Positions 43,101-54,400 of a DNA stretch of 64,000 nucleotides are shown here, piece by piece. The position numbers and the translations under genes were made by a program. Numbering within the stretch: the first letter of the stretch is position 1; each line of letters begins with the position of its first letter. The notes under the pieces were generated by a model. That model was not told the origin of the DNA and did not search any database. It worked only from the letters and a program-made list of their open reading frames with translations. Source of the stretch: Amphiduros pacificus (Eukaryota > Annelida > Polychaeta > Phyllodocida > Hesionidae); the NCBI GenBank assembly GCA_949316495.1, contig OX439007.1:8894049-8958048 (forward strand), given 5' to 3'.

Positions 43101-43800
43101 TCGTTATTGAGACCACCATTTCTATCTTTTCTGACAGGATTGTAACCATCAATATTAATGTCACTGTTCATCATGTTTTTGTTGCATTTAGTTTCTGTTA
43201 CACCAAGTATGTCTAGTGGTTTACCATCTAGGGCTACCCTAAGATCTGTGATTGAACTTGGTAGGTGGTTTATATTGACATGGCCAACCTTTAATTTACC
43301 CCTATTGTTTGTGCCTATGTCTTTGATTATATCAATAAATGTTTCATTTTCCTGGGCTTCTCTGACTGCTTCTGAGTCTAATAATTCATATATATCATCT
43401 ATAGATAAGACTGATTCATTTGCATAGGGCAGTTCATTTTTCAAACAACATTTGCATATCCATGCTCTCAGTTCATTTTGATCTTTCCTTATTTTCTTTT
43501 GGTTTATTTCACATTTGAGATGTGCATGTTTTTCACAGAAATCACACTGAATGGAAACTTGGTTTTTCCTTATAGTTTTTTCACATGATACACATTGTGG
43601 TGATTTTTTCTTTGGCCCTGGGTTTATTTCTATGTCACCTCCTATAAGGAGCAACACAGAAAGTAATCCTTTTCCTGTTGGTTTAAGAAAATAGCCTTGT
43701 TTAGTCTGAATACAGTGGATGGCCATGGCATTTGGAGCCAAGCTTGCCATGGATGCACTAACTTCAATATTAGTTGTAAAGTTGTAAGAGTCATGCTTCT
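40195..43800 (-). mobile_element. CR1/L2-type LINE with intact ORF
   Basis: The LINE contains the 1103-aa ORF at 40439-43750 and a ~240-bp 3'UTR ending in an (ATA/ATT)n tail near 40195-40220. The 5' limit is uncertain; I see no clear target duplication. An unbroken ORF of this length suggests a young, possibly active copy. Confidence 0.8.
40439..43750 (-). CDS. LINE polyprotein: 2A-like peptide, PHD-like finger, endonuclease, reverse transcriptase
   Basis: The 1103-aa protein starts with a short hydrophobic leader and G-D-I-E-I-N-P-G-P at residues 38-46, a canonical 2A ribosome-skipping motif (break before P46). A PHD-like zinc finger follows (C-V-S-C, then C-D-F-C, H-x2-L-K-C, W-I-C-K-C-C; about 52-100). 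Next come an APE-type endonuclease (G-H-V-N-I-N near 154; I-T-G-D-F-N-C-D near 297; S-D-H-R near 369) and the RT domain (K-A-T-G-Y-D-G-I; F-L-D-L-R-K-A-F-D; catalytic F-A-D-D). The C-terminal V-W-N-T-L block is typical of CR1/L2 relatives. Known 2A-bearing LINEs occur in molluscs and sea urchins. Confidence 0.92.
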   Translation of the reverse strand: MASLAPNAMAIHCIQTKQGYFLKPTGKGLLSVLLLIGGDIEINPGPKKKSPQCVSCEKTIRKNQVSIQCDFCEKHAHLKCEINQKKIRKDQNELRAWICKCCLKNELPYANESVLSIDDIYELLDSEAVREAQENETFIDIIKDIGTNNRGKLKVGHVNINHLPSSITDLRVALDGKPLDILGVTETKCNKNMMNSDINIDGYNPVRKDRNGGLNNEKGGGIIMYIADNLKYEDVSQNICSGKIESVWVKVKQKRRGPIIICTAYRPQTIGAEPFFQFLKEETEKAESLRHSEIIITGDFNCDILSDDAQVKQRVRHQKDYCSHFKMENLINEPTRITETTSTSIDVYMTTYPMGYDTSGAIEHGMSDHRIVYGVRPAGIKRAPGKIKEVRSYKHYDPQKLTSDLLNVPWQTIEAFDSIDDQVDHFNSLYISVLNDHAPKKTLRVRQQTLPWITDEVRTLMKTRDYWNKKYKTEKNNSLIEQYKSNYRTYRNQVTSMVRKGKKDFFEVMIAETKNSNTTMWKILNKLLPNERNKPLPNTVVYDGHEYDETKTMAEAFNKHFTSVGRRVTQGLAGNFRPQLNDSRRDIRFKFSIITREEIEKELSNLNSKKATGYDGIPPKVLKASATVISGPIAHVFNNSLKSGKIPQIWKKAVVTPIHKSDSLSNPDNYRPISVLPVLAKLLEKCVYKQISRYIKDNNIMCKNQSGFRPKHSCETLLLQTTNDWYGAMNKGCLTGCVFLDLRKAFDTISHQILVDKLTMYGICDLECEWFKGYLNERKQVVKLGEVMSDAMDIDVGVPQGSQLGPLLFSLYVNDVPNYVKHCTVNLFADDTCLYYSSPDIREIQNMLQKDMDNLNVWLKENSLVLNVKKTKVMLIGTSARLKKQCIEVFVDGEMIQQVEYFKYLGVTLDRHLQWDKHLDTIAAKAKYKIMLMRKNKAYVNIDLLKLMYIGLIRPCIEYCGSLFTDLNIIQCRRLEGLQNDAMRVILGRSRREYGTTMRTELQIPTLESRRKVKLVTVVYKAINDNSTQYLHDTLLKNVYDNKTRSKGLIVPKCKIETYKRSYDYQSVSVWNTLTEKTKAANSVECFKTNARKEILTYHRVNK

Positions 43801-43984
43801 GAACTATTTGCAGACTTCAGGCATACAATATGTAAGCATTCCTTTTTAAACCATATGCTGGTTTTAACATGGAAGAAATAAGACAACAACAATCATTATA
43901 AAGTGTCATAATTAATAAATGAACATATTGATTGAACAACTATTCAATTATTAGTGTTGTACACATAACATTGCTCAATGATAC

Positions 43985-44620
43985 AAGTTTCTTTATAGGA
44001 AGTAATAGAAGTTTTTAACATATTTAGAATAGCCCTGTAAACTGAGGGTTTCTACCTTATCAATAATACAGTTTGGGGTGTTATTAGCAGTTTCAGGAAT
44101 TGTGTACCTTATACATTTTCTTGCAAATTCATGTTTTATTGAAGGAGTTCTCATTTCCTGTACAGCTCTAGTACTGTGTCTATGTATTTCATTTATATGT
44201 TGCAGAGGTACACTCTGTAAATATGATGGCAATAAATTATTTTGAAATTTATAGTAGAAGTTCTTGAGGTTTTAATATATGATCAATTCCAAGCAGTTTC
44301 AGATCTTTGAAGATAGGTTCAGTATGGGCATTATATTTCTTTAATTTGATAATCCTAACAGCTCTCTTCTGTAATTTAAGTATACGATCACATCAGTGAC
44401 CCCACAAGAGTATGCCAAAATTCAAATGAGAAAGAACAAGAGAGTTTTAAAGTAGTAATTTGGGCTTCTCGGGTAATAAGTTTTTCAGATTATTAATAAT
44501 TCCAATGTTTCTTGAAATTTTGTTTGAGACTTTGTCAATATGACTATCCCATGTTAAAATTTCATTCATGAGGATCCTTGCCTTTTACACTGGTTGAGAT
44601 TTAGAAATTTTAGACCAAAA
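43985..44620 (-). mobile_element. LINE C-terminal fragment
   Basis: On the minus strand the frame 44232-43993 (P-S-Y-L-Q-S-V-P-L-Q-H-I-N) and the sequence upstream to about 44600 (R-A-V-R-I-I-K-L-K-K-Y-N-A-H-T) show the C-terminal part of a LINE reverse transcriptase. It is a different family from the neighbour at 40.2-43.8 kb, interrupted upstream, with no RT core. Confidence 0.6.
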
Positions 44621-45017
44621 GCTAAGAAAAGACTCAGGCATTCAGTAAACCATTTTGTACTCCTGAATTTACTTATTTGTGGAATATCCTTTGTAATGCA
44701 GATTTACTAATTTATGGAATATTCTTTGTAATGCAGAGAGAAAATATATATCTTTTTTCCAGCATGGCAGGGAAAGAAGGCATGCTGGCCAGGCTTTTTC
44801 TGAACCTTTCATTACTTCACTCTTCTTTATAGATGTCATTTCTGTCAGCTATGTGTTTTAATTGTTACCAGGCCCTGCTCAGTTGTCTTCCTTACTCATT
44901 TCCTCAGATATCACATTTTCATTTGTGATTTCATTTCTTGCTGTTAGTGACTGGCAAAATTACTATCAGGAGTCGTAGTTTATCAGACATTGTTTTACCG
45001 CTTTTCTCTGAGATTTT
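44620..45017. other. downstream flank of the lectin gene
   Basis: No gene. This should hold the 3'UTR of the F-type lectin gene on the minus strand; I saw no canonical AATAAA there, only possible variants. Confidence 0.35.
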
Positions 45018-45372
45018 TCAGTTATTTTCAGAACTCTTTTGATTTGATGTTTCTTTTGTTTTGTGATTTCCATTCGACTGCTTTTGATGTGTTTTGCCGC
45101 GTTTCTCTGAGAGTTTTCGGTTATTTTCAGAACTCTTTTGATTTGATGTTTCCTTCGTTTTGTGATTTCCATTCGACAGCTTTTGATGTTGTTTAGTCTT
45201 TTCAGATGAGGGTTTATTATGTTTGATATTGTTTTCTTCCCCTGATGTTCTTTTAGAATTTGTCTTCTTCTTTGAATGATTTTTCATTGTTTCCGGAGAA
45301 CTGTTTTTCTTTTTTGAGTGTTTTTCTTTTGAATTCTTTTTGTTTCTCTTTGGCTTCTTTTTCTTCTTTTTG

Positions 45373-45442
<70 letters not shown>

Positions 45443-48400
45443 TGTCATTATCTTCTGTTTTATCATCATTGTTTGTCTGATCATCATTTGATTGCCTGTA
45501 AAGATTGAATAATTTTATAATATTATCAAAACTGCATATTGCACCATAATGTTCAATGTGATAAAAGATATATCTTTTATTTGATTTTTTTTGTACAAAC
45601 CTTTGTGGGTTTTCAGGATCATCCATTCTGATTTGATTTGTATCCACACTTGGTTTAACAGTTGATGATGTTGAAAGACTAACATTAAAAGAAAAAATAT
45701 ATTATTTATGATATTAAAAATGAATATATGAGGTGATGGTCAAAGGTATTGTTACTAACTTTATTAAAGATTGACTGAAATATGTATTTATTATTTATGT
45801 TTCTATTTCTTTGTATTAACATTCATTTTAGCATAGAGTATATGAAGTACACAATGCACTGCTCTTGTCAAAGATTAACTAGGGATGTATATATATTTAT
45901 CATATATATTTATATTACCAAATAACATGGCAACACAAAACAAAGCCTTTGATAACTAGTCATGGAGCACTGGTTGGCATGATAAACAATTCATTGGCAA
46001 ATATTTACATTATCCTAAAGCATTCAACCATGGATTTATAACATGGAAGACATGTTTTATCAATTGAGCCAATCTCATCTCTTATTAGATAATTTTAAAA
46101 TACAGGTTAAGCAGTGGATCAATACATTCTCACTCAAATTTTATTCTTACCCCAAAAATGAAATAGTGAATGATATTCTGTATTAAATAATAGATAAAGA
46201 GTTATGTTTCTGAAAAAAATGTTCTTTATTAGTTGCTAATAGTTTCATTGAGCTGTTTAGATAATGATTCTTGGCATGTGAGACACATGAACAAGTTCAG
46301 GAAAGTACATGAAGCATACTGTAGACGGAGATTTTAATATGATTGTATAGCTTTTGATAAAATGTGTTTGTGTAATTACAAATGTGAAATATATTTGATA
46401 TTTCATCAACTTGTATCTTTAACATACATAAAAGGAAAGTTAGATCTATTTAATTATAAATATTTTATAGAATCTTGATGTGTTTTCCCATACAAGAATA
46501 TGCCTTACTTTGGAGGTGAAACACTAGTATAAATAACAGTTGTGGTGGATTAAAATATCAAATGGGGAATAGTCGCAAATGTATTCCATAATATTGTGCT
46601 GCAAATCATTTGTGATAGCTGCAGCCAAGCTTTGGAAGAATTAAAACATGGTCCGAACATGTTTATCACATTCAAGTTTTTGCAGCCAAAAAGACTTCTA
46701 TAAATATATACTGCAATCATTTTCTTTTTTCTCTTGGAAGAAAGAGTAGATGAATTTAAAGTCCACATTTAAATCTTTTTGAAATATATTTTTTCATTCT
46801 TTTTATTTGATTGCATTCCTTTTATTTTCAAATATTACAAAAAAGGGGAAATTCTGTCACAGTTTTGGATTGTCATATCAAATATAAAAGAAAATTGTTC
46901 CATTTGTGCATATGTACATCTAATTGATATAGAAATGTCCTTGATTATATCTCAGATAAAGGCATGATGACCCCCTTATGACCTAAATCTGTTGCTTCAC
47001 AGAAAATGTTTTGTGCTGGATAAAATAATCAGCCAAGTATTTATCTATGACCCTTTGCTGAAAAGTATAAGCTTAAAAGGTGAAAATAAGGTATAAATAA
47101 TTCTAAAAGATTGCACCAGCAACAATAATCTGAGTCAATATTTAAACTGTGAAATACCTTATAACAGCAGCTGCTACTGCCCCTCCAACCAATCCAGCTG
47201 TGCATGCCACTGCAATCAGAGCACTCTCCCATGCCTCCAGCCCCTGATCTTCTACTGGCAACTCCTCCCCTCCTTCTGTGGCCTATTGACATAATCCAGA
47301 TAAAAACAATAATATGTTACAAGGCACCCCATCTGATATGTTGTTTATAGATTATAACTTTTTAATCTTCTGCGATTAATGTATAAAATGTTATGAAAAT
47401 AAAAAGGTTTTAAAGGAATCCAGATGAACACAATAGTTTTATAGTTGAAAAGCTACACTCCATCACTGTCATAATACTAGTCATCAAACCTAACAGTGCT
47501 GGTATAAATATGGATTATATATGCACATATCCTCATCAGCATAAAATGGTTCAAGTAAATACAGTTATAAACATTAATGCAAAGCACACCGTTTGGTCCT
47601 CAATATTGGTCACTGGATTTGAGGCAGATGATGTCTCCTGACCTCTTGTTGTTACTTGATCTGTTGTTGTTGCTTGATCTGTTGTTACCACTGGAGCTGT
47701 TTTTGTCACTGTAATTGAATCATGAACGTTCACATAATATCACTCTACAATAGGACAGATGCAAAAGCAGTTTTATAGTTAGTCACCTTTTTATACAACT
47801 TGCAATACTGCAGTATTTTACTCACAGAAAGGGAAAAACTATAAGCATTTTTCATTCGTCCTTACAGGTTGAAGCCTTTTAGTTCTAAGCAATTGTATGA
47901 TCAGGTAGAAATAAGTAACTTTGATTTGGTCTGTTGAAACTGAAGAATTAGTTCTACAATAGGATTGCACAGGCCTGATGGGGAATGGTTTATTTATTTA
48001 TTTTTATATTAGTTTTTTTATTGTGTTGCTATTTCTATTGGTTAAGCATTCTCTTTTGTTAGGAAAGTTAAGGTGCCCTGTAGAGTCATGTACATGATCT
48101 AATCTCAATAATTATATCCGATCATTACAGAGCCCTGTAGAGTCATGTACATGATCTAATCTCAATAATTATATCCGATCATTACAGCCATTACAGCCAG
48201 GAAAGAATCTCACCATTAGAAATGACAAAACATTGCCTCTAACATTTTTATTGTTTGGGATACAAATGATGCATGACAGAATGTGGTCCTACATGAGCTA
48301 TTTTTGATTGACCTTCGATTGAAGTGAAGGATTTAAGTAACAAATTATGATATATTTGATGAATATATTCATATAACCCTATACCAGACAGTATCTGTTC

Positions 48401-51400
48401 ATACCATAGGAAATCTGAAAAGCTAAGACAGTGTCAAAATTGTGTGATTGATGCAATGCCAATTTTCCTGTCTGTGATATACAACTAAAGGGGTGAAAGC
48501 TGAAATCATAACAGTTACTGTGGATGAGAACATTTCCCTGACTATCCTCAGATAAAAAATAGTGACCACCAAGGCTGCTCTTAGACCTCACGTTTCTACC
48601 ACTTTGTCTAATGTGTTTGTTTGTTTAAGGTTTTACATCACTTTCAACATTCTTGCAGTCATTTCGTAATGAGACCTACTTGTAGCAGATATAGTGCTGC
48701 CTCACTGAATTGTCATGTCGCAGGTCCTTGACATGACAACCCACCCGGTCACAGATTTACAAGGACAACGGGTTAACCCTTTAGACACAGGCCTCAGCTC
48801 ATATGTGAAATTGTATCATGAGTTCAATCTTGGCACGGCCGGGGATCGAACCCACAGAGGAACAACTGGTGCTAATAAGCTGGCGCTCTAACCAACTGCG
48901 CCACGGCCCGTGGCCCTGTCTAATGTGAAGAAGTTCATCTAGGTAAGGAGGCACCTAACCATTAAGGGCTATCCATGTGGCAAGAAACTTTTTAGATTCT
49001 GGCACACATCGGGAGTCAGTATAATTCGATTTCTCTGATATATGAATATATTTCCTGATCCTCCCCACAACATGTGCTGCAGAAGTTTTGCCGTTATTAT
49101 GTCAGTTGAAGGGGGCCCAACAAGAAGGTCATTGCCATAATCAAGTAGAGTAGTGACAAAGGCGTGGATTATAGTCTTTATCATAGTCTTATCGCAGCAA
49201 TGTTCCTGTTGTGGTAATGTCCCTTTTTCACAGCTTACTGATTTATGCCTTCCTGACCATGTTTGTGTTGAGGGTGATTCCTAGATCCACATCAGACTCA
49301 CTTGCGCACGAAATGTCAGCATCATCAATTTTAATAGTGCCATCATTTAGTTTCATCGTATTTGCTGTCAATAATGATCTGATATCATTTATAAACTTCT
49401 CAAGTTCATCTGTATTGGTCAGCTCCTCATTCGTGTTCTGTCTGCAATACATTCGTCTTCTCCGTATTTGTACGCTTTCTGTGCATGTTTTCACCTGAAT
49501 ACTTTGGTTCTATATCTGTGTTCATCCACATTGTTCACTATGGTCTTTTTTGTGCATATCACAATCATTCCTTCAAAGTACACAAAAGCGTACAAAAGCG
49601 AGCGTGAAATTTTCCACTCCACAACTCATCCGCTAAGCCTGTTTGCTACAGTGAGACCAAGCCTTAACAGTGGAGACATATTTCTGTTTCATCTTGTTTG
49701 TGATCAGGAAGGCTCTGACCTTATTAATGCACGCATTGAGTTCAACTCTATATGATGTCTTCTTATCTGTGAAATTGTTAAATGGTGTTTTTACGACCCT
49801 TTCAGCAACTAAGGCCATATGAAGTCGACTTACGAGCCTTTTAACCAGTGCCGGCAGTGGGAGTCGAACCCATCACCTCCCATCCTCCCTTCTTACTTGA
49901 TCCATGTAGATGTAGATCTGGATGTGTTCTGTATAGATTTAGTTGTCCATACTCTGCAGTGATGTCAGCAAAGGTGATATGTGGACAGTAAATAAGGGGG
50001 GGGTGTGCACATCCTGGCAAAGTATGGACTGAGCTATCATATTTATGCAGATGATACCCAAATCTACATCCCCATGGATCATACAAGTAGATTTTGATTG
50101 GGATCATTCATATTTGCATTATAAATTTGATTCAACTCTTGAAATTCATAATTTCATTCTGAAATTTATAAAAGGACTAATCGTCTCCTTGTTAAACTAT
50201 TATATTAGTTGGTTTCACTGGTTTTATATACATGCTATTCAAAATTGTAAAATATGGTTGATGATCTGAAGCATAATTCCTGATAGTGTATCCATTGATA
50301 TTTCACTCAATTTACACAAAAAGTTGTCTATCAGTGTCCTATATCATAGTGTAGTGATATAATATCTATCCATGCCTAGAATGTAGTAATGATGCATTCC
50401 ACTCCTTACCTTACCCAGAACACGGCTGAAGACAATGGTTTGCTTGGGGTTTCACATCACTGTTGACATTATTTCAGTCGTTTTGTGATGAGACCTACTT
50501 GTAGAAGATATATGCTGCCCCACTGAATTCTCAATCCACCCGGTCGCATATTTGCAAGGACAACGGGTTAACCCTTTTGGTACAGGCCTCAGCTCAAATG
50601 CAGAAATGTATCATGAATTCAATCATGGCGTGGCTGGGGATCAAACCCACGACCTTTGGATCACCACAGAGGAACGGGTGCTTATAAGCTGGCGCTCTAA
50701 CCAACTGTGCCACGGCCTGTGGCTTTTGTTTAGTAATAAGTAATGTAATATTACCGACATTGGGAGAAAGTCACTGTTGTGTGGTATTAAATGTTCTTTA
50801 GACTATGGTGCCACTTGAAAGCAAGAAACAAGTTGTGCAGAGGTTCTTTGCTAAAATTTGTGAATCAAGTAAATATGTAGATATTGTGGACAAGTAAATG
50901 TGGACAAGTAAATTTGGAGATATGCTGTCAGGTAAATTTGAGAATCGAATAGATTTGTAGTCAGGCAAATTTGAGAATCAAGGGATGCTTTGTTAATCGA
51001 TAAAATTCTTTGTGAATCAATAATATCTAATCGTAACTATATTTCAGGAATTTGTTAAATGTTGGCTTATTCTCTTGCTGTTAGGTTGAGTTTAGCTTAA
51101 GAAAAAGAAAATGAAGGTATCTTTAACAAATGTCATGTTCGTATAAACATGTCATTTTGAATGCAGTTAAGTTCAAACATTTATGATAAACACGATTCCA
51201 TAGGCAAAATGAAACCAATGCTTCTGTGTTACCACTCAAAGACAGTCACGATATATATTTTATAACACAACAGTGTATATATAAACAATGATATTTTGTC
51301 GGTAGGAACAATTTTCACAAGAAATTGATAGAATACTTTTTTTTATAAAAAAAAACGTACACAAGACCATAACTCATGTGAATCTCTGGGTTATATTGAA

Positions 51401-54400
51401 TATTAAAAATTGTGTCAGAATATTTAGGGTTGAAAACAAGGGAGCTGTAGACAACAGAGCTGCGGACAACCAATTGATAAACTGAAGCACAGCTCTGTTG
51501 TCATCCTTCTCTATGTTGTTGGCTGCAGATTTCCTTAATACCTCAGTCACATTTGTGCCAATTTCAGTAAAGATGCCCGGCCGATAGGTATTTTTTACAA
51601 AATCGGTTATGATTGCCGCGCGGGCACCGGGAGATCATCGGCCACAATTGGGCATCTTTAAGACATCGGGAACTTATAACTGCAACATAATAGTTTCCCC
51701 GATGTCTTATCGGCAAATATCATCTTACAAATATCAAAGTACACGGCAGGGTCCCGGCAGTGTCCCGCAGGCACATCGGCAGATTTTCTTAGGGCTGCCG
51801 GTGACATCGTGCGGTGAAAATAGGATTTTTTTTATTTCATGTGTTCACAGGTCATTGTCAGATGATCCATCGGGCTCCCTACGGTCTCATATAGACGTCT
51901 TTAGGATGTCCTTTAGACGTCTGTCAAATGATATAGACGTCTTTAGGATATCCTATAGATGTCTGTCACATGATACAGACGTCTTTAAGATGTCCTGCAG
52001 ACGTCTGTGTCATTTTCTTGCGGGTGCCGTGCGGTGCCCTTTAATAATGTGACCACAGCTACGGCATATCTCAGACTGTTGCTGATAAACTCCCCTGCGC
52101 CCGGCAGACAGGGAAGTCGGCCAATTGTTACTTCCCGGTCGGCGCCCTGTGCAAATGTGACTGAGGCATAACTGGAGAACGCTCTGGTATTGTTCCAAAT
52201 ATCAGCTCTTTTAAAATGCGGGAAACATATTTTGGAAATACTGTCCATCTGTTTATATTTATTACAACGCACAACCATTAATTGAAAACATCTTTCATTT
52301 GACTGATTACTGTGATTTCTAACTTCTATAGGCTGTTTTATCAACAATTGAAATACACTAAGATGATTTGAAAATTGAAAATCGTGTATCACAAGTCAAC
52401 TGTTTTATAGATAGTAATATTTACTTGCCGTTATATCCATAGACCTCTACCTCACACACATTAAGATGCTCCGTCTTGGGCAATTGTAAATATACATATC
52501 TGCTTGTTGTTGCATTGCAGTTCATTGGCATATAAAGTAATTCTGCACCCACCAAAGGACTACCAACATGGGCAGCACAGAGCGTGAAGTTAGGTAAACC
52601 CACTAGGTGCTTTTTCACAATAGGAAAGGCTTGATTGCTGAGAAAAATTTCAAGTCCCGTTGTACGTGAACCTATAAATTTGAGAAAAATTGAGTTAAGA
52701 CTTATTACATTTTAAAATTTACAATTACGTTTTCCTTGACTTATATTTAATAAAATATGTAAATTAAGATTTACTTTTGCAAACGTGTCAAATTAACAGC
52801 TGGGGTGATGTATATGAGCATGGCTGTCATCTATCTGATTGTGCCTGACCGTTTTATCTGTGTTCATCAGTGTCTGCTTGTCACTTGTGGAGCTTTGTCT
52901 CATCATTGCCTGCTTGTCACTTGTGGAGCTTTGTCTCATCATTGTCTGCTTGTCAATTGTGGAGCTTTGTCTCATCATTGCCTGCTTGTCACTTGTGGAG
53001 CTTTGTCTCATCATTGTCTGCTTGTCACTTTTGGAGCTTTGTCTCATCATTGCCTGCTTGTCACTTGTGGAGCTTTGTCTCATCATTGTCTGCTTGTCAC
53101 TTGTGGAGCTTTGTCTCATCATTGCCTGCTTGTCACTTGTGGAGCTTTGTCTCATCATTGCCTGCTTGTCATTTCAGCTATTTCTCTCTTGGGTCTCTTT
53201 TGTGTCTGTTTGCCACCTCTACTTTTCTTTCACCTGAGTCTATTATGTGTCTACTTGTCACTTAAGAAGCTTTCTTTCACCTGAGTCTGTCTACCATATG
53301 CATCTGCTGATCACCTATATAGCTTTCTCTCACCTGAGCTTGTCTGTCATATGTGTCTGCTTGTCACCTATATAGCTTTCTCTCACCTGAGCTTGTCTGT
53401 CATATGTGTCTGCTTGTCACCTGTGTAGCTTTCTCTCACCTGAGCTTGTCTGTCATATGTGTCTGCTTGACACCTGTGAAGCTTTCTCTCACCTGAGCTT
53501 GTCTGTCATATGTGTCTGCTTGTCACCTGTGTAGCTTTCTCTCACCTGAGCTTGTCTGTCATATGTGTCTACTTGTCACCTATATAGCTTTCTCTCACCT
53601 GAGCTTGTCTGTCATATGTGTCTGCTTGTCACCTATATAGTTTTCTCTCACCTGAGCTTGTCTGTCATATGTGTCTGCTTGTCACCTGTGTAGCTTTCTC
53701 TCACCTGAGCTTGTCTGTCATATGTGTCTGCTTGTCACCTGTGTAGCTTTCTCTCACCTGAGCTTGCCTGTCATATGTGTCTGCTTGTCACCTGTGTAGC
53801 TTTCTCTCACCTGAGCTTGTCTGTCATATGTGTCTGCTTGTCACCTGTGTAGCTTTCTCTCACCTGAGCTTGTCTGTCATATGTGTCTGCTTGTCACCTA
53901 TATAGCTTTCTCTCACCTGAGCTTGTCTGTCATATGTGTCTTTTTGTCACCTGTGTAGCTTTCTCTCACCTGATTATATGTATTTCTGAGTGTGGAATAT
54001 ATTTTGCTTAATCATAAGTATTTGTCACTGGTCAATGCATGTCAAATGGTAAATGTATGTTTCTCACCTGTCACCCAAGGTTTTTTTCAAGTGCATTTAC
54101 TATTCACCATTCACCATTCAATTCTATATCTGTCTGTCAGATCAGATGTCTCCCTGCATTAAGTCATCTTCATTTATCAAAACACACATTCATACCATTA
54201 GCAAATTATAGCAAGGTCAATACTTTACAAATCATTGTTTTTCCAGGGTCAGCACACTACATCTTTGATCAAGTCATGTTTTACATAATAAGTAAAGATT
54301 GAACTAATGATATATATATATAAGAAAGAGAATTTGTGCAGACACTATTCTTGCTTGACACGTACCTAACCAAGCCCTGTTTTTCACATTGACATGCGAA

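Noticed and set aside
45260-45508. Plus-strand frame with a poly-His run
   Set aside because: Reverse of the Asp-coding triplet repeat in the lectin gene exon.
49845-49895. tRNA gene
   Set aside because: Only a B-box-like arm is present; no A box, anticodon arm or acceptor stem.
52793-53284. Four overlapping frames of 121-159 aa with 12-residue repeats on both strands
   Set aside because: They are by-products of a 36-bp minisatellite whose length is a multiple of three; no splice or domain support.
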